Source: Alphaproteobacteria bacterium
Lineage (GTDB): Bacteria; Pseudomonadota; Alphaproteobacteria; ATCC43930; CGMCC-115725
Reading direction: 5' to 3'
DNA length: 35,593 nucleotides
NCBI GenBank assembly: GCA_018971215.1
Contig: JAGXBG010000004.1
Span: 1 to 35,593 of the forward strand
Shown: one piece after another, positions 1-7,619 of the stretch
How the letters are laid out: every line of letters begins with the position of its first letter
Position numbering within the stretch: the first letter of the stretch is position 1
Position numbers and translations under genes: made by a program
Notes under the pieces: model-generated
The model's database searches: none
Seen by the model: only the letters and a program-made list of their open reading frames with translations
Told to the model about the DNA's origin: nothing

Positions 1-1
1 C

Positions 2-1021
2 GGCGCGGTGCTGCTCGACAAGAACGGCGACGCACGCATCCCGCCGGCGTCGATGAGCAAGCTGATGACCGAGTACATCGTCTTCTCGTACCTGAAGCAG
101 GGGCGGGCGACGCTCAACGACATGCTGCCGGTCAGCGAGAACGCATGGCGCACGCAGGGCTCGAAGATGTTCGTGCCGCTGGGCGGCAAGGTCCGGCTCG
201 AGGATCTCCTGCAAGGCATGATCGTCCAGTCGGGCAACGACGCCTGCATCGTGCTCGCCGAGGGCCTTGCCGGCAGCACCGATGCGTTCGTCAAGCTGAT
301 GAACGACAAGGCGAAGGAACTCGGCCTGACCGGCAGCCACTTCGCCAACGTCGACGGCTTGCCCGATCCCGACGAATACATGACGGCGCACGATCTGGCG
401 ATCCTGGCGCGCCATTTGATCACCGACTTTCCCGAGTACTACCATTACGATGCCGAGAAGCAATTCACCTTCAACGGCATCAAGCAGGGCAACCGCAATC
501 CGCTGCTCTACACCGACAGCACCGTCGACGGGCTCAAGACCGGTCACACCGACGAAGCCGGCTATTGCCTGACCGCGTCGGCGCTGCGCAACGGCCGCCG
601 CGTCATCGAAGTGCTGGCCGGAATGAATACGATGCAGGACCGCGCCAATCAGGGTCGCACGGTGCTCGATTGGGCCTTCCGCGAATTCGACGATTACACG
701 ATCGCCAAAGCGGGAACGGTGATCGATCGGGCGCCGGTCTGGTTGGGTCAGGCCGGCCAGGTGCCCGTCGCTGTGGCGCACGACGTCGTCGTCACGCTGC
801 CGCGCGGCGATCGCACGGCGATGAAGGTCGCCGCGGTCTACGACGGGCCGGTGCCGGCGCCGGTGACCGCCGGGCAGACGGTCGGCAAGCTGACGATTGC
901 GGCGCCGGATGCGCAACCCATCGAGGTGCCGCTGGTGGCGACCCAGGCGGTGCCGCCGCTCGGTATTTTCGGCCGCATGGCGTTCAACGCGGCTTATCTG
1001 CTGTTCGGACGGCACAACTGA
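2..1021 (+). CDS. dacC: D-alanyl-D-alanine carboxypeptidase (PBP5/6 type), 5'-truncated
   Basis: Serine D,D-carboxypeptidase that trims the terminal D-Ala from peptidoglycan stem peptides in the periplasm. The reading frame is open from base 2, so the signal peptide and true start lie outside the window; about 339 residues are present. All three penicillin-binding signatures are visible: SMSK (nucleophile serine and lysine) near the left edge, SGN in QSGNDAC, and KTG in LKTGHTDEAG. After the catalytic domain comes the beta-rich C-terminal domain typical of PBP5/6, ending in a short hydrophobic/basic tail (AYLLFGRHN) that may act as a membrane anchor. The stop codon overlaps the probable tmk start. 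The ORF-track start (GTG at 8) is internal. Family assignment is firm; the exact paralogue name (dacA or dacC) is not. Confidence 0.93.
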   Translation, partial: GAVLLDKNGDARIPPASMSKLMTEYIVFSYLKQGRATLNDMLPVSENAWRTQGSKMFVPLGGKVRLEDLLQGMIVQSGNDACIVLAEGLAGSTDAFVKLMNDKAKELGLTGSHFANVDGLPDPDEYMTAHDLAILARHLITDFPEYYHYDAEKQFTFNGIKQGNRNPLLYTDSTVDGLKTGHTDEAGYCLTASALRNGRRVIEVLAGMNTMQDRANQGRTVLDWAFREFDDYTIAKAGTVIDRAPVWLGQAGQVPVAVAHDVVVTLPRGDRTAMKVAAVYDGPVPAPVTAGQTVGKLTIAAPDAQPIEVPLVATQAVPPLGIFGRMAFNAAYLLFGRHN

Positions 1022-1659
1022 CTTCTGACGCACCCGCACGCGGACGCTTCATCACGCTCGAGGGCGGCGAGGGCGCCGGCAAATCGACTCAGGCGCGGCT
1101 TCTGGTCGAGGCGCTTAAACGTGCCGGTATCGACGCGGTGGAAACGCGCGAACCCGGCGGCTCGCCCGGTGCCGAAGCGATCCGCAAGCTGCTGTTGGCC
1201 GGCGGCCCGGAGGCGTGGGACGCCCAGACCGAGGCGCTGCTGATGGTGGCGGCGCGCCGCGACCATCTGGTGCACACGATCCGGCCGGCGCTCGCCGTCG
1301 GCCGCTGGGTGGTTTCGGACCGGTATGCCGATTCAACCTTGGCGTATCAGGGTTACGGCCGCGGCCTGGCACCCGCCGCGTTGCGCGAGTTGCACCGCTT
1401 CATCTGCGAGGATCTCCGCCATCCCGACCTGACGCTGATTCTCGATCTGCCGGTCGAGATCGGCCTCCAACGGGCACGCGACCGCAATCGCTTCGAGCAA
1501 ATGGGACTGGAATTCCACCGGCGCATTCGCGACGGCTTCCTGGCGATTGCGCGCGAAGCGTCGGACCGTTGCGTGGTGATCGACGCCAGCGGTGACGTCG
1601 AGTCGGTCCGCCGGGCGCTGGCGGCGGCGGTGCGCGAACGGCTGGGCGTTGCGCTATGA
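1018..1659 (+). CDS. tmk: Thymidylate kinase
   Basis: Phosphorylates dTMP to dTDP with ATP in the cytoplasm, feeding dTTP synthesis. The P-loop GGEGAGKST lies near residues 16-24, followed by the nucleotide-binding DRYADSTLAYQG segment and a LID-like DRNRFEQMG. The 504-aa ORF in the track starts at 145, but its first ~290 residues are an out-of-frame shadow of dacC. I find no ATG, GTG or TTG between the dacC end and the P-loop in this frame. The CTG at 1018 overlaps the dacC stop as CTGA, mimicking the usual ATGA coupling, and gives 213 aa, the normal Tmk length. The non-canonical start is an inference; the family call is firm. holB follows 7 bases downstream. Confidence 0.9.
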   Translation: MTSDAPARGRFITLEGGEGAGKSTQARLLVEALKRAGIDAVETREPGGSPGAEAIRKLLLAGGPEAWDAQTEALLMVAARRDHLVHTIRPALAVGRWVVSDRYADSTLAYQGYGRGLAPAALRELHRFICEDLRHPDLTLILDLPVEIGLQRARDRNRFEQMGLEFHRRIRDGFLAIAREASDRCVVIDASGDVESVRRALAAAVRERLGVAL

Positions 1660-1666
1660 TGGCCGC

Positions 1667-2788
1667 ATGAGCGACGACGATTTCAACGCCCCGGAGGATG
1701 AAGCCGCTGACGACGGCACAGCGATCCTGCCGTCGCCCCGCGAGAATGGCGAATTGGTCGGCCACGCCGCGGCCGAAGCGGCGTTTCTCGGCGCCTACAA
1801 CGCCAAGCGCCTGCCGCATGCCTGGCTGCTGGCGGGACCGGCCGGCATCGGCAAGGCGACCTTCGCCTATTGCGCGGCGCGGTTTCTGCTGGCGCAGCCG
1901 GAGGCGAGCGGGGGCCTTTTCGGCGATGCGGCGCCGCCTACGGCGCTGGCGATCCCGCCCGAGCATCCGGTGTTCCGGCTGGTCGCGTCCGGCGCCCATC
2001 CCGACCTACTGGTGGTCGAGCGCGCCTGGGACGAGAAGCGCAAGCGCCTGCGTAGCGAGATCGTCGTCGACGACGCGCGCGCCATCGCCGCGTTTCTCCA
2101 CCTGACGCCATCGCAGGGCGCCTGGCGGGTTGTGATTGTCGACGGTGCCGACGAGATGAATCGTAATGCAGCCAATGCATTGCTCAAGGTTCTTGAAGAG
2201 CCGCCAAAGCGCGCGGTGCTGTTTCTGACCAGCGAAAGTCCCGGTCGGTTATTGCCAACGATTCGCTCGCGTTGCCGCATGCTGCATATGAATACCTTGC
2301 CACAAGAGTCTGTTCTTACAGCAATTCAGCGATTTATGCCGGAACTGGACGGCGACGACGCGGCCGCGCTGGCCCAACTGGCCGGCGGCTCGATCGGCCG
2401 GGCCCTGACGCTGGGGGCGCAGGATGGCCTCGTCGTGCAGCGTGGCCTCTTCGGCCTGCTGGGCGGCCTGCCCAAGCTGCCAGGCGAATCGCTGCATGCC
2501 TTTGCCGAAACGTTGGTGCGCGGCGAGGCCGCCGGTTTCGGTTTGCTGACCGATCTGCTGCCACGCGCGGTGGCGGCGACCGCCATGCTGGCGTTGGGCC
2601 GCGAGCCGGCCGCTTCGCCGGCTGAGCGCGCTATCTTGGCGCGGCTTGCTGCGCGGCGCAGCGCGGCGCAATGGGCCGAATTGTGGCGCCGTCTCGGCCA
2701 GCTGTTCGGCGCCGCCGAAGGCGTCGAACTCGACAAGCGGGCAGTGGTGCTCGACGCCTTCTTCGCGCTTGCCGACGCGGCGCGCTGA
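1667..2788 (+). CDS. holB: DNA polymerase III subunit delta'
   Basis: Clamp-loader subunit that works with delta and tau/gamma to place the beta clamp on DNA. The ATG at 1667 gives 373 aa; the track start at 1592 lies inside tmk. Visible features are an AAA+ P-loop GPAGIGKAT near residues 57-65, a Walker-B-like VIVDGADEMN, the sensor-1 region LFLTSESP and the SRC motif (TIRSRCR). A poorly conserved helical C-terminal domain follows. The four-cysteine zinc module of enterobacterial delta' is not evident. Placement straight after tmk is a common bacterial arrangement. The stretch around 2150-2340 is locally more AT-rich than its surroundings but the frame is intact. Confidence 0.93.
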   Translation: MSDDDFNAPEDEAADDGTAILPSPRENGELVGHAAAEAAFLGAYNAKRLPHAWLLAGPAGIGKATFAYCAARFLLAQPEASGGLFGDAAPPTALAIPPEHPVFRLVASGAHPDLLVVERAWDEKRKRLRSEIVVDDARAIAAFLHLTPSQGAWRVVIVDGADEMNRNAANALLKVLEEPPKRAVLFLTSESPGRLLPTIRSRCRMLHMNTLPQESVLTAIQRFMPELDGDDAAALAQLAGGSIGRALTLGAQDGLVVQRGLFGLLGGLPKLPGESLHAFAETLVRGEAAGFGLLTDLLPRAVAATAMLALGREPAASPAERAILARLAARRSAAQWAELWRRLGQLFGAAEGVELDKRAVVLDAFFALADAAR

Positions 2789-2810
2789 GGTTCATTAGAG
2801 GATTACAACC

Positions 2811-4397
2811 ATGTCCGGCGGCAAGTTCTATCTCACGACGCCGATCTATTACGTCAACGATTCGCCGCATCTCGGCCACGCCTATACCTCCGTCGCGTGC
2901 GACACGCTGGCGCGGTTCAAACGGCTCGACGGCGAGCGCGTGCTGTTCCTCACCGGCACCGACGAGCACGGCCAGAAGGTGGCGAAATCGGCGCGCGACG
3001 CCGGCGTCGAACCGCAAGCGTTCTGCGACCGCGTGTCCGAGAATTTCCGCGCCATGACCAAGCTGATGAACATCTCGAACGACCAGTTCATCCGCACCAC
3101 CGAGCCGCGCCACATCGCCGCGAGCCAGGCGATCTGGCAGGCGATCGCCAAGAGCAAGTCGCCTAAGGGCCGCGACAATCTCTATCTCGGCAAATATTCC
3201 GGCTGGTACGCGGTGCGCGACGAGGCGTTCTACGGTGAGGACGAACTCACGAAAGGACCGGATGGGAAGTTCCGTGCGCCATCGGGTGCCGAGGTCGAAT
3301 GGGTCGAGGAGCCGAGCTATTTCTTCCGCCTGTCCGATTGGCAGGACTGGCTGCTCGACCATTACGCGCGCCATCCCGATTTCATCGGTCCGGCTTCGCG
3401 GCGCAACGAAGTGACGAGCTTCGTCAAAGGCGGCCTGACCGATCTTTCGGTGTCGCGTACCAGTTTCGCCTGGGGTGTTCCGGTGCCGGGCGACGAAAAA
3501 CACGTGATGTATGTCTGGCTCGACGCGCTGACTAATTATCTGACCGCCGTCGGCTATCCCGATACCGCAGGCGCCGACTTCAAGACCTTCTGGCCGGCCG
3601 ACATCCATGTTGTCGGCAAGGACATCGTGCGTTTCCACTGCGTCTACTGGCCCGCGTTCCTCGCGGCCGCCGGACTCGCTTTGCCTGAGCGCGTCTTCGC
3701 GCATGGTTGGTGGACGGTCGAAGGCCAGAAGATGTCCAAGTCGCTTGGCAATTTCATCGCCCCGCAGCAGCTCGTCGATCAGTACGGCGTCGACGCGGTG
3801 CGCTACTTCATGCTGCGCGATTTGCCCTTCGGCGCCGACGGGGATTTTTCGCATCGCGCGGTCGTCGGTCGCATCAACGGCGACCTCGCCAACGATTTCG
3901 GCAATTTGGCGCAGCGCGTGTTGTCGATGATCCAGAGCTATTGCGGCGGCAAGCTGCCGGCCGGCGCGGAGGCGACGACCGCCGACCAGCGCCGCGCCGA
4001 CGGCGAATTGATCGGCAAGGTCGCCGGTCTCCGTCACGCCGTCGCCGCCGAAATCGACAAGCAAGCGCTGCATCTGGCGCTCGAACGGATCTGGGAGATC
4101 GTCGCCATGGCCAACCGCTACGTCGACGAGCAGGCGCCGTGGAAGCTGAAGAAGACCGATCCGGTTCGGCTGGGTCAGGTGCTTTACGTCCTTGCCGAGA
4201 CCATCCGCCATCTCGCGATCTTGGCGCAGCCCTTCGTGCCGCAGGCGGCGGCGAAACTGCTCGACCAACTCGCGGTGCCAGACGATTTCACGCACCGCTG
4301 CTTCAATGCGCTCGAGGCCCATCCGCTTGCGGCAGGAGCGCAGTTGCCGAAGCCGGCAGGAATTTTCCCGCGCTATGTCGAGGCGGCGGCGTCATGA
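2811..4397 (+). CDS. metG: Methionyl-tRNA synthetase
   Basis: Class I aminoacyl-tRNA synthetase charging tRNA-Met and initiator tRNA. The HIGH-type signature is HLGH at residues 20-23 and the KMSKS loop is intact at residues 307-311. The length of 528 aa indicates the short form without the C-terminal tRNA-binding/dimerisation domain of E. coli MetG. In the connective region (GKYSGWYAVRDEAFYG...VEWVEEPSYFF) I see no zinc-knuckle cysteines, so this looks like a zinc-free type. GAGG in the 22-base gap after holB is a plausible ribosome-binding site. The stop overlaps the following ATG (ATGA), which starts the decayed TPR gene. Confidence 0.96.
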   Translation: MSGGKFYLTTPIYYVNDSPHLGHAYTSVACDTLARFKRLDGERVLFLTGTDEHGQKVAKSARDAGVEPQAFCDRVSENFRAMTKLMNISNDQFIRTTEPRHIAASQAIWQAIAKSKSPKGRDNLYLGKYSGWYAVRDEAFYGEDELTKGPDGKFRAPSGAEVEWVEEPSYFFRLSDWQDWLLDHYARHPDFIGPASRRNEVTSFVKGGLTDLSVSRTSFAWGVPVPGDEKHVMYVWLDALTNYLTAVGYPDTAGADFKTFWPADIHVVGKDIVRFHCVYWPAFLAAAGLALPERVFAHGWWTVEGQKMSKSLGNFIAPQQLVDQYGVDAVRYFMLRDLPFGADGDFSHRAVVGRINGDLANDFGNLAQRVLSMIQSYCGGKLPAGAEATTADQRRADGELIGKVAGLRHAVAAEIDKQALHLALERIWEIVAMANRYVDEQAPWKLKKTDPVRLGQVLYVLAETIRHLAILAQPFVPQAAAKLLDQLAVPDDFTHRCFNALEAHPLAAGAQLPKPAGIFPRYVEAAAS

Positions 4398-4582
4398 CGC
4401 GCGTGCTCATCGTTGCTGCGCTGTTGCTCGCCATCGCGTCGCCGCTTATAACAAGCGGGGCACGGCCTACTATCACAACAGCGACTACCCGCAGGCGCTC
4501 GCGGACTACAGCGCGGCGATCAAGCTCAGTCCGCAATAAGGCCAACGACGATCTCAATACCGCCGATCAGCTGGCGCATTGA
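4394..4582 (+). pseudogene. Remnant of a secreted TPR-repeat protein gene (frameshifted)
   Basis: The ATG overlapping the metG stop opens a frame encoding a signal-peptide-like MTRVLIVAALLLAIASP (4394 to about 4445), after which that frame becomes low-complexity Arg/Thr/Ser. In the -1 frame the DNA from 4441 to the TAA at 4537-4539 encodes AYNKRGTAYYHNSDYPQALA followed by DYSAAIKLSPQ, a near-consensus single tetratricopeptide repeat. The frame with the signal peptide resumes sensible residues (ANDDLNTADQLAH) before its TGA at 4580-4582. The simplest reading is a lipoprotein or periplasmic TPR gene reduced to signal peptide plus one repeat, broken by a frameshift near 4440. A programmed frameshift is less likely because no slippery heptamer is visible. 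Coordinates span signal peptide to final TGA. Confidence 0.6.
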
Positions 4583-4638
4583 GGCCTGGCCAGCGAACCC
4601 GGCTCGCCCGGCGGCGGGAAACGTGCCATGATGACGGC

Positions 4639-4872
4639 ATGGATCGGCACCTGACCTTGTGGGAGCGTCGGCGCAACGAGCGCGACGACGAAGAGCGTTT
4701 CACCACCAGCCTCGCGGCCTTCGCCGTCACCCTGCTGATCGGCGTCATTGGTTTTTATGTGCTGGAAGGCTTGGCCCAGACCGCGAAGCTCGAGGATTGC
4801 CTGCTGCAAGGCCGCCTCAACTGCGAGCGGATCGACATCAGCTCGCTGCGCAGTCCGCCGTTCCTGCAATAG
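4639..4872 (+). CDS. Small single-pass membrane protein, function unknown
   Basis: The ATG at 4639 gives 77 aa; the track start at 4579 lies over the end of the TPR remnant and would add an Arg-rich stretch. The product has a highly charged N-terminus (LWERRRNERDDEE), one transmembrane helix (FAVTLLIGVIGFYVLEGLA) and a short C-terminal part with two cysteines (EDCLLQGRLNCERI). If it sits with the charged end in the cytoplasm, the two cysteines face the periplasm and could pair; this is inference. I do not recognise the family. It lies between the TPR remnant and tatD, and codon use looks like the neighbouring genes. Confidence 0.6.
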   Translation: MDRHLTLWERRRNERDDEERFTTSLAAFAVTLLIGVIGFYVLEGLAQTAKLEDCLLQGRLNCERIDISSLRSPPFLQ

Positions 4873-4938
4873 CCGTTTACTGCCTGCTCACCGTTCGCTG
4901 CGCTTGACGCGCCACCGACGGCAGGCTTTCTATCCGCG

Positions 4939-5727
4939 ATGCTCGTCGACAGTCATTGCCATCTCGATTTTGCGCAGCCCGAAGAGCGCGATAGCATCGT
5001 CGCGCGCGCGCGGCGCGCCGGCGTCGCAACGCTGCTCACCATCTCGACCAAGCTGAGCGAATTTCCGGCAGTGCGTGCGATCGCCGAAAGCGATCCCGAC
5101 ATCTGGTGCTCGGTCGGCATCCATCCGCATGAAGCGGCGACGGAGGAGGGCGGCGACGTCGACAACCTGGCGGCGTACGCCCGCCATCCCAAGGTGATCG
5201 GGGTCGGCGAAAGCGGCCTCGATTTCCATTACGACCACAGCCCGCGCGCCGCCCAGATCGCCGCCTTTCGTCACCATGCACGCGCGGCGCACGCCGCCAG
5301 CGTGCCGTTGATCGTGCATTCGCGCGGCGCCGATGCCGAAACGGTCGCGGTGCTCGAGGAAGAGGGCGTGTCGTCGGGCGTCATCCACTGCTTTTCGACC
5401 GGACGGCTGCTCGCCGAACGCGCCCTCGCGCTCGGACTCTACATATCGCTGTCCGGCATCGTCACCTTCAAGAATGCCGACGAGCTGCGCGGTATCGTGC
5501 GCGACCTGCCGTTCGACCGGCTGCTGGTTGAAACCGACGCGCCTTATCTCGCGCCGGTGCCGTTGCGCGGCAAGGCGAACGAGCCCGCGTTCATCGTCCA
5601 CACGGCGAATTTCATCGCCGCGCTCAAAGGCGTGGCGCCCGATGAATTCGCGCGGCGGACAAGCGAGAATTTCTTCCGCTTGTTCGCCAAAGCGAAACCG
5701 CCCGCGGCGTCGCGGCCGGCCGTTTGA
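4939..5727 (+). CDS. tatD: TatD-family metal-dependent hydrolase (DNase)
   Basis: Member of the TatD amidohydrolase-fold family, linked to 3'-5' exonuclease activity on DNA and to DNA repair. The metal-binding motif is at the N-terminus (MLVDSHCHLDF). Other family motifs are GIHPHE, GESGLDFHYD, VHSRGAD, CFST and the terminal ETDAPYL. The length of 262 aa is normal. The ATG at 4939 is chosen because the HCH motif follows at once. The next gene begins 13 bases downstream, so metG-tatD-metallo-hydrolase is probably one operon, an order I regard as common in alphaproteobacteria. Confidence 0.94.
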   Translation: MLVDSHCHLDFAQPEERDSIVARARRAGVATLLTISTKLSEFPAVRAIAESDPDIWCSVGIHPHEAATEEGGDVDNLAAYARHPKVIGVGESGLDFHYDHSPRAAQIAAFRHHARAAHAASVPLIVHSRGADAETVAVLEEEGVSSGVIHCFSTGRLLAERALALGLYISLSGIVTFKNADELRGIVRDLPFDRLLVETDAPYLAPVPLRGKANEPAFIVHTANFIAALKGVAPDEFARRTSENFFRLFAKAKPPAASRPAV

Positions 5728-5740
5728 CGGACCGTCAATC

Positions 5741-6511
5741 GTGAAAGTTACGATATTGGGTTGCGGCCCGTCCTGGGGCGTGCCGCGGATCGGCGGCGAC
5801 TGGGGCGCGTGCGATCCGGCCAATCCGAAAAACCGCCGCCGGCGCGTGTCGATCTTGGTCGAAGACGGCGGCAAGACGATCCTGGTCGACACCTCGCCGG
5901 ATCTGCGCGAGCAATTGCTGGACGCCGGCGCCGGACGCATCGACGCCGTGCTGTTCACTCACGCTCATGCCGACCATCTGCACGGCATCGACGATCTGCG
6001 CGGCGTCAACCGCATCCTCAAGGCGGCTATTCCGACCTACGCCACGCCGGCGACGTTGGCCGAGATCGAACGCCGCTTCGCCTACGTGTTCACGCCGCTC
6101 AGGCCCGGTCGCGAGGGCCATTACTACAAGCCGGTGCTGGAACGCCGTCCGGTCGAGGGACCGTTCATCGCCGCCGGCATCGCGGTCACGCCATTCACCC
6201 AGGATCACGGCTTCTCGCAGACGCTGGGATTCCGGTTTGGCCGGTTCGCGTATTCGACCGACGTAATCGCGCTGGATGAGGCGGCGTTCCGAACGTTGCA
6301 AGGGATCGACACCTGGCTGGTCGATTGCATCCGGCCGGAACCGCACGTCACGCACAGCCACGTCGACCGCACGCTGGCCTGGATCGACCGGGTGAGGCCC
6401 CGGCGCGCGGTGCTGACGCACATGGATGAGTCGCTCGACTATGAAACGTTGCGCCGGACGCTGCCGTCCGGCGTTGAGCCCGGTTATGACGGTATGGTCA
6501 TCGAGGTTTAG
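5741..6511 (+). CDS. MBL-fold metallo-hydrolase, PhnP-like
   Basis: Metallo-beta-lactamase-fold hydrolase of 256 aa. The metal motif HAHADH (HTHADHLHG-like, in LFTHAHADHLHGIDD) is present, with later histidines in TQDHG, HSHVD and LTHMDE completing a di-metal site. The N-terminus KVTILGCGPSWGVPRIGGDW is typical of the PhnP/cyclic-phosphodiesterase-like subgroup. I chose GTG at 5741 because it immediately precedes this conserved start and has an ACGGA sequence upstream; the longer track ORF from 5333 runs through tatD. There are no phn genes nearby, so a role in phosphonate use is not supported. The substrate is unknown. A short inverted repeat (AGGCGC...GCGCCT) overlaps its stop codon. Confidence 0.88.
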   Translation: MKVTILGCGPSWGVPRIGGDWGACDPANPKNRRRRVSILVEDGGKTILVDTSPDLREQLLDAGAGRIDAVLFTHAHADHLHGIDDLRGVNRILKAAIPTYATPATLAEIERRFAYVFTPLRPGREGHYYKPVLERRPVEGPFIAAGIAVTPFTQDHGFSQTLGFRFGRFAYSTDVIALDEAAFRTLQGIDTWLVDCIRPEPHVTHSHVDRTLAWIDRVRPRRAVLTHMDESLDYETLRRTLPSGVEPGYDGMVIEV

Positions 6512-6551
6512 GCGCGCCTCGGGTCTAAGCGCCTGTCCTGAAAAGCGAACT

Positions 6552-6577
6552 CATAATTTCCCATAATATACATTATG
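6552..6577. promoter_or_regulatory. AT-rich repeat upstream of mazG
   Basis: In an otherwise GC-rich gap the sequence holds CATAAT at 6552-6557 and again at 6562-6567. The second copy forms a perfect inverted repeat with ATTATG at 6572-6577 (CATAAT-ATAC-ATTATG). This is the most AT-rich stretch of the 190-base gap between the metallo-hydrolase gene and mazG. It is a reasonable location for a promoter or operator, but I cannot assign a -35 element with confidence. Confidence 0.35.
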
Positions 6578-6701
6578 CGATATTTGTTTTATGGGCATTC
6601 GTCGTCGTTGGCCTACCCGCATATCCGCCGCCGCCGCCATTCCCACCGCACGCGGCGCTCGCGCGCTCGCTACAATGCCCGCCACACCGGAGCCCAACCT
6701 C

Positions 6702-7550
6702 ATGACCGCCAAGAAATCGCCAACTGCACGCCGCAGCAAACGCCGCCGGTCGGCGCACGCGCAGCCGCCGATCGAGCGGCTGCTCGCCGTCATGGCGCGG
6801 CTGCGCGATCCGGACACCGGCTGTCCGTGGGACCGCGAACAGAACTTCGCCACCATCGCGCCCTACACCATCGAGGAAGCTTATGAAGTCGCCGAGGCCG
6901 CTGAGCGCCAGGCCATGCCTGAGCTCAAGGAAGAGCTCGGCGACCTGCTGCTCCAGGTGACGTTCCACGCCCGCATGGCCGAGGAAACCGGCGAATTCGA
7001 CTTCGACGACGTGGCGGCGGGCATCGCCGACAAGATGGTTCGGCGCCATCCGCATGTCTTCGGCACGGCGCGGATCGGCTCGGCGGCAGCCCAGACGGTC
7101 GCCTGGGAGGACCAGAAAGCCCACGAACGACGGACCAAATCAGCCGCCGACGGCCGCCATGCGAGCGCGCTCGACGGCGTCGGCGTGGCCCTACCGGCGC
7201 TGACCCGTGCCGCCAAGCTGCAACGCCGCGCCGCCCGCGTCGGATTCGACTGGCCCGACGTGGCGCCGATCTATGACAAGATCATGGAGGAGATCACAGA
7301 ACTTAAAGCAGAATCCGGCAACAAAAGCCGCAGCGAAGACGAACTTGGCGACCTGCTGTTCGCGGTGGTCAACCTGGCGCGACGGCTCGAGATCGACCCT
7401 GAACGCGCCTTGCGCGGCGCCTGCCGCAAGTTCGAGCGCCGCTTTCGTCGGATCGAAGAGCGACTAGCCGCCCGTGGCATCGATTCGGCTCATGCCGGCC
7501 TTGATACTCTTGAGGCCGAATGGCAGGCAATCAAAGCCGACGAACGCTAG
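6702..7550 (+). CDS. mazG: Nucleoside triphosphate pyrophosphohydrolase MazG
   Basis: House-cleaning enzyme hydrolysing NTPs to NMP and pyrophosphate in the cytoplasm. Two MazG domains are visible. The first contains CPWDREQ and the acidic motif EEAYEVAEA...ELKEELGDLL. The second contains EEITELKAE and EDELGDLLFAVVN, also with the EExxE and ExxD-type metal ligands. The length of 282 aa from ATG 6702 is close to E. coli MazG. GGAG lies 9 bases upstream of 6702, whereas the in-frame ATGs at 6675 and 6591 lack such a site. The N-terminal ~20 residues are basic (KKSPTARRSKRRRSAHA), which is unusual and may be a disordered extension. The gene stands alone, convergent with the dehydrogenase gene. 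Confidence 0.94.
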   Translation: MTAKKSPTARRSKRRRSAHAQPPIERLLAVMARLRDPDTGCPWDREQNFATIAPYTIEEAYEVAEAAERQAMPELKEELGDLLLQVTFHARMAEETGEFDFDDVAAGIADKMVRRHPHVFGTARIGSAAAQTVAWEDQKAHERRTKSAADGRHASALDGVGVALPALTRAAKLQRRAARVGFDWPDVAPIYDKIMEEITELKAESGNKSRSEDELGDLLFAVVNLARRLEIDPERALRGACRKFERRFRRIEERLAARGIDSAHAGLDTLEAEWQAIKADER

Positions 7551-7570
7551 ATTCCGATACTAACGCTTTT

Positions 7571-7616
7571 AGAATCAAATAGTTATTCTGTGAGCCTAAA
7601 GCCGGCGTGAACGCCG
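7571..7616. terminator. Possible bidirectional hairpin region between convergent genes
   Basis: The 69-base gap between the convergent mazG and dehydrogenase genes contains two small inverted repeats: AGAAT-N8-ATTCT (7571-7589) and CGGCG-TGAA-CGCCG (7603-7616). Neither is followed by a strong T-run, so a rho-independent terminator is only a possibility. Confidence 0.25.
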
Positions 7617-7619
7617 CGC

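Noticed and set aside
145-1017. N-terminal extension of the 504-aa tmk ORF
   Set aside because: It is an Arg-rich out-of-frame shadow of dacC; Tmk is complete from 1018.
2631-4322. 563-aa minus-strand ORF opposite metG
   Set aside because: Low-information translation antisense to a clearly conserved gene; typical of long shadow ORFs in GC-rich DNA.
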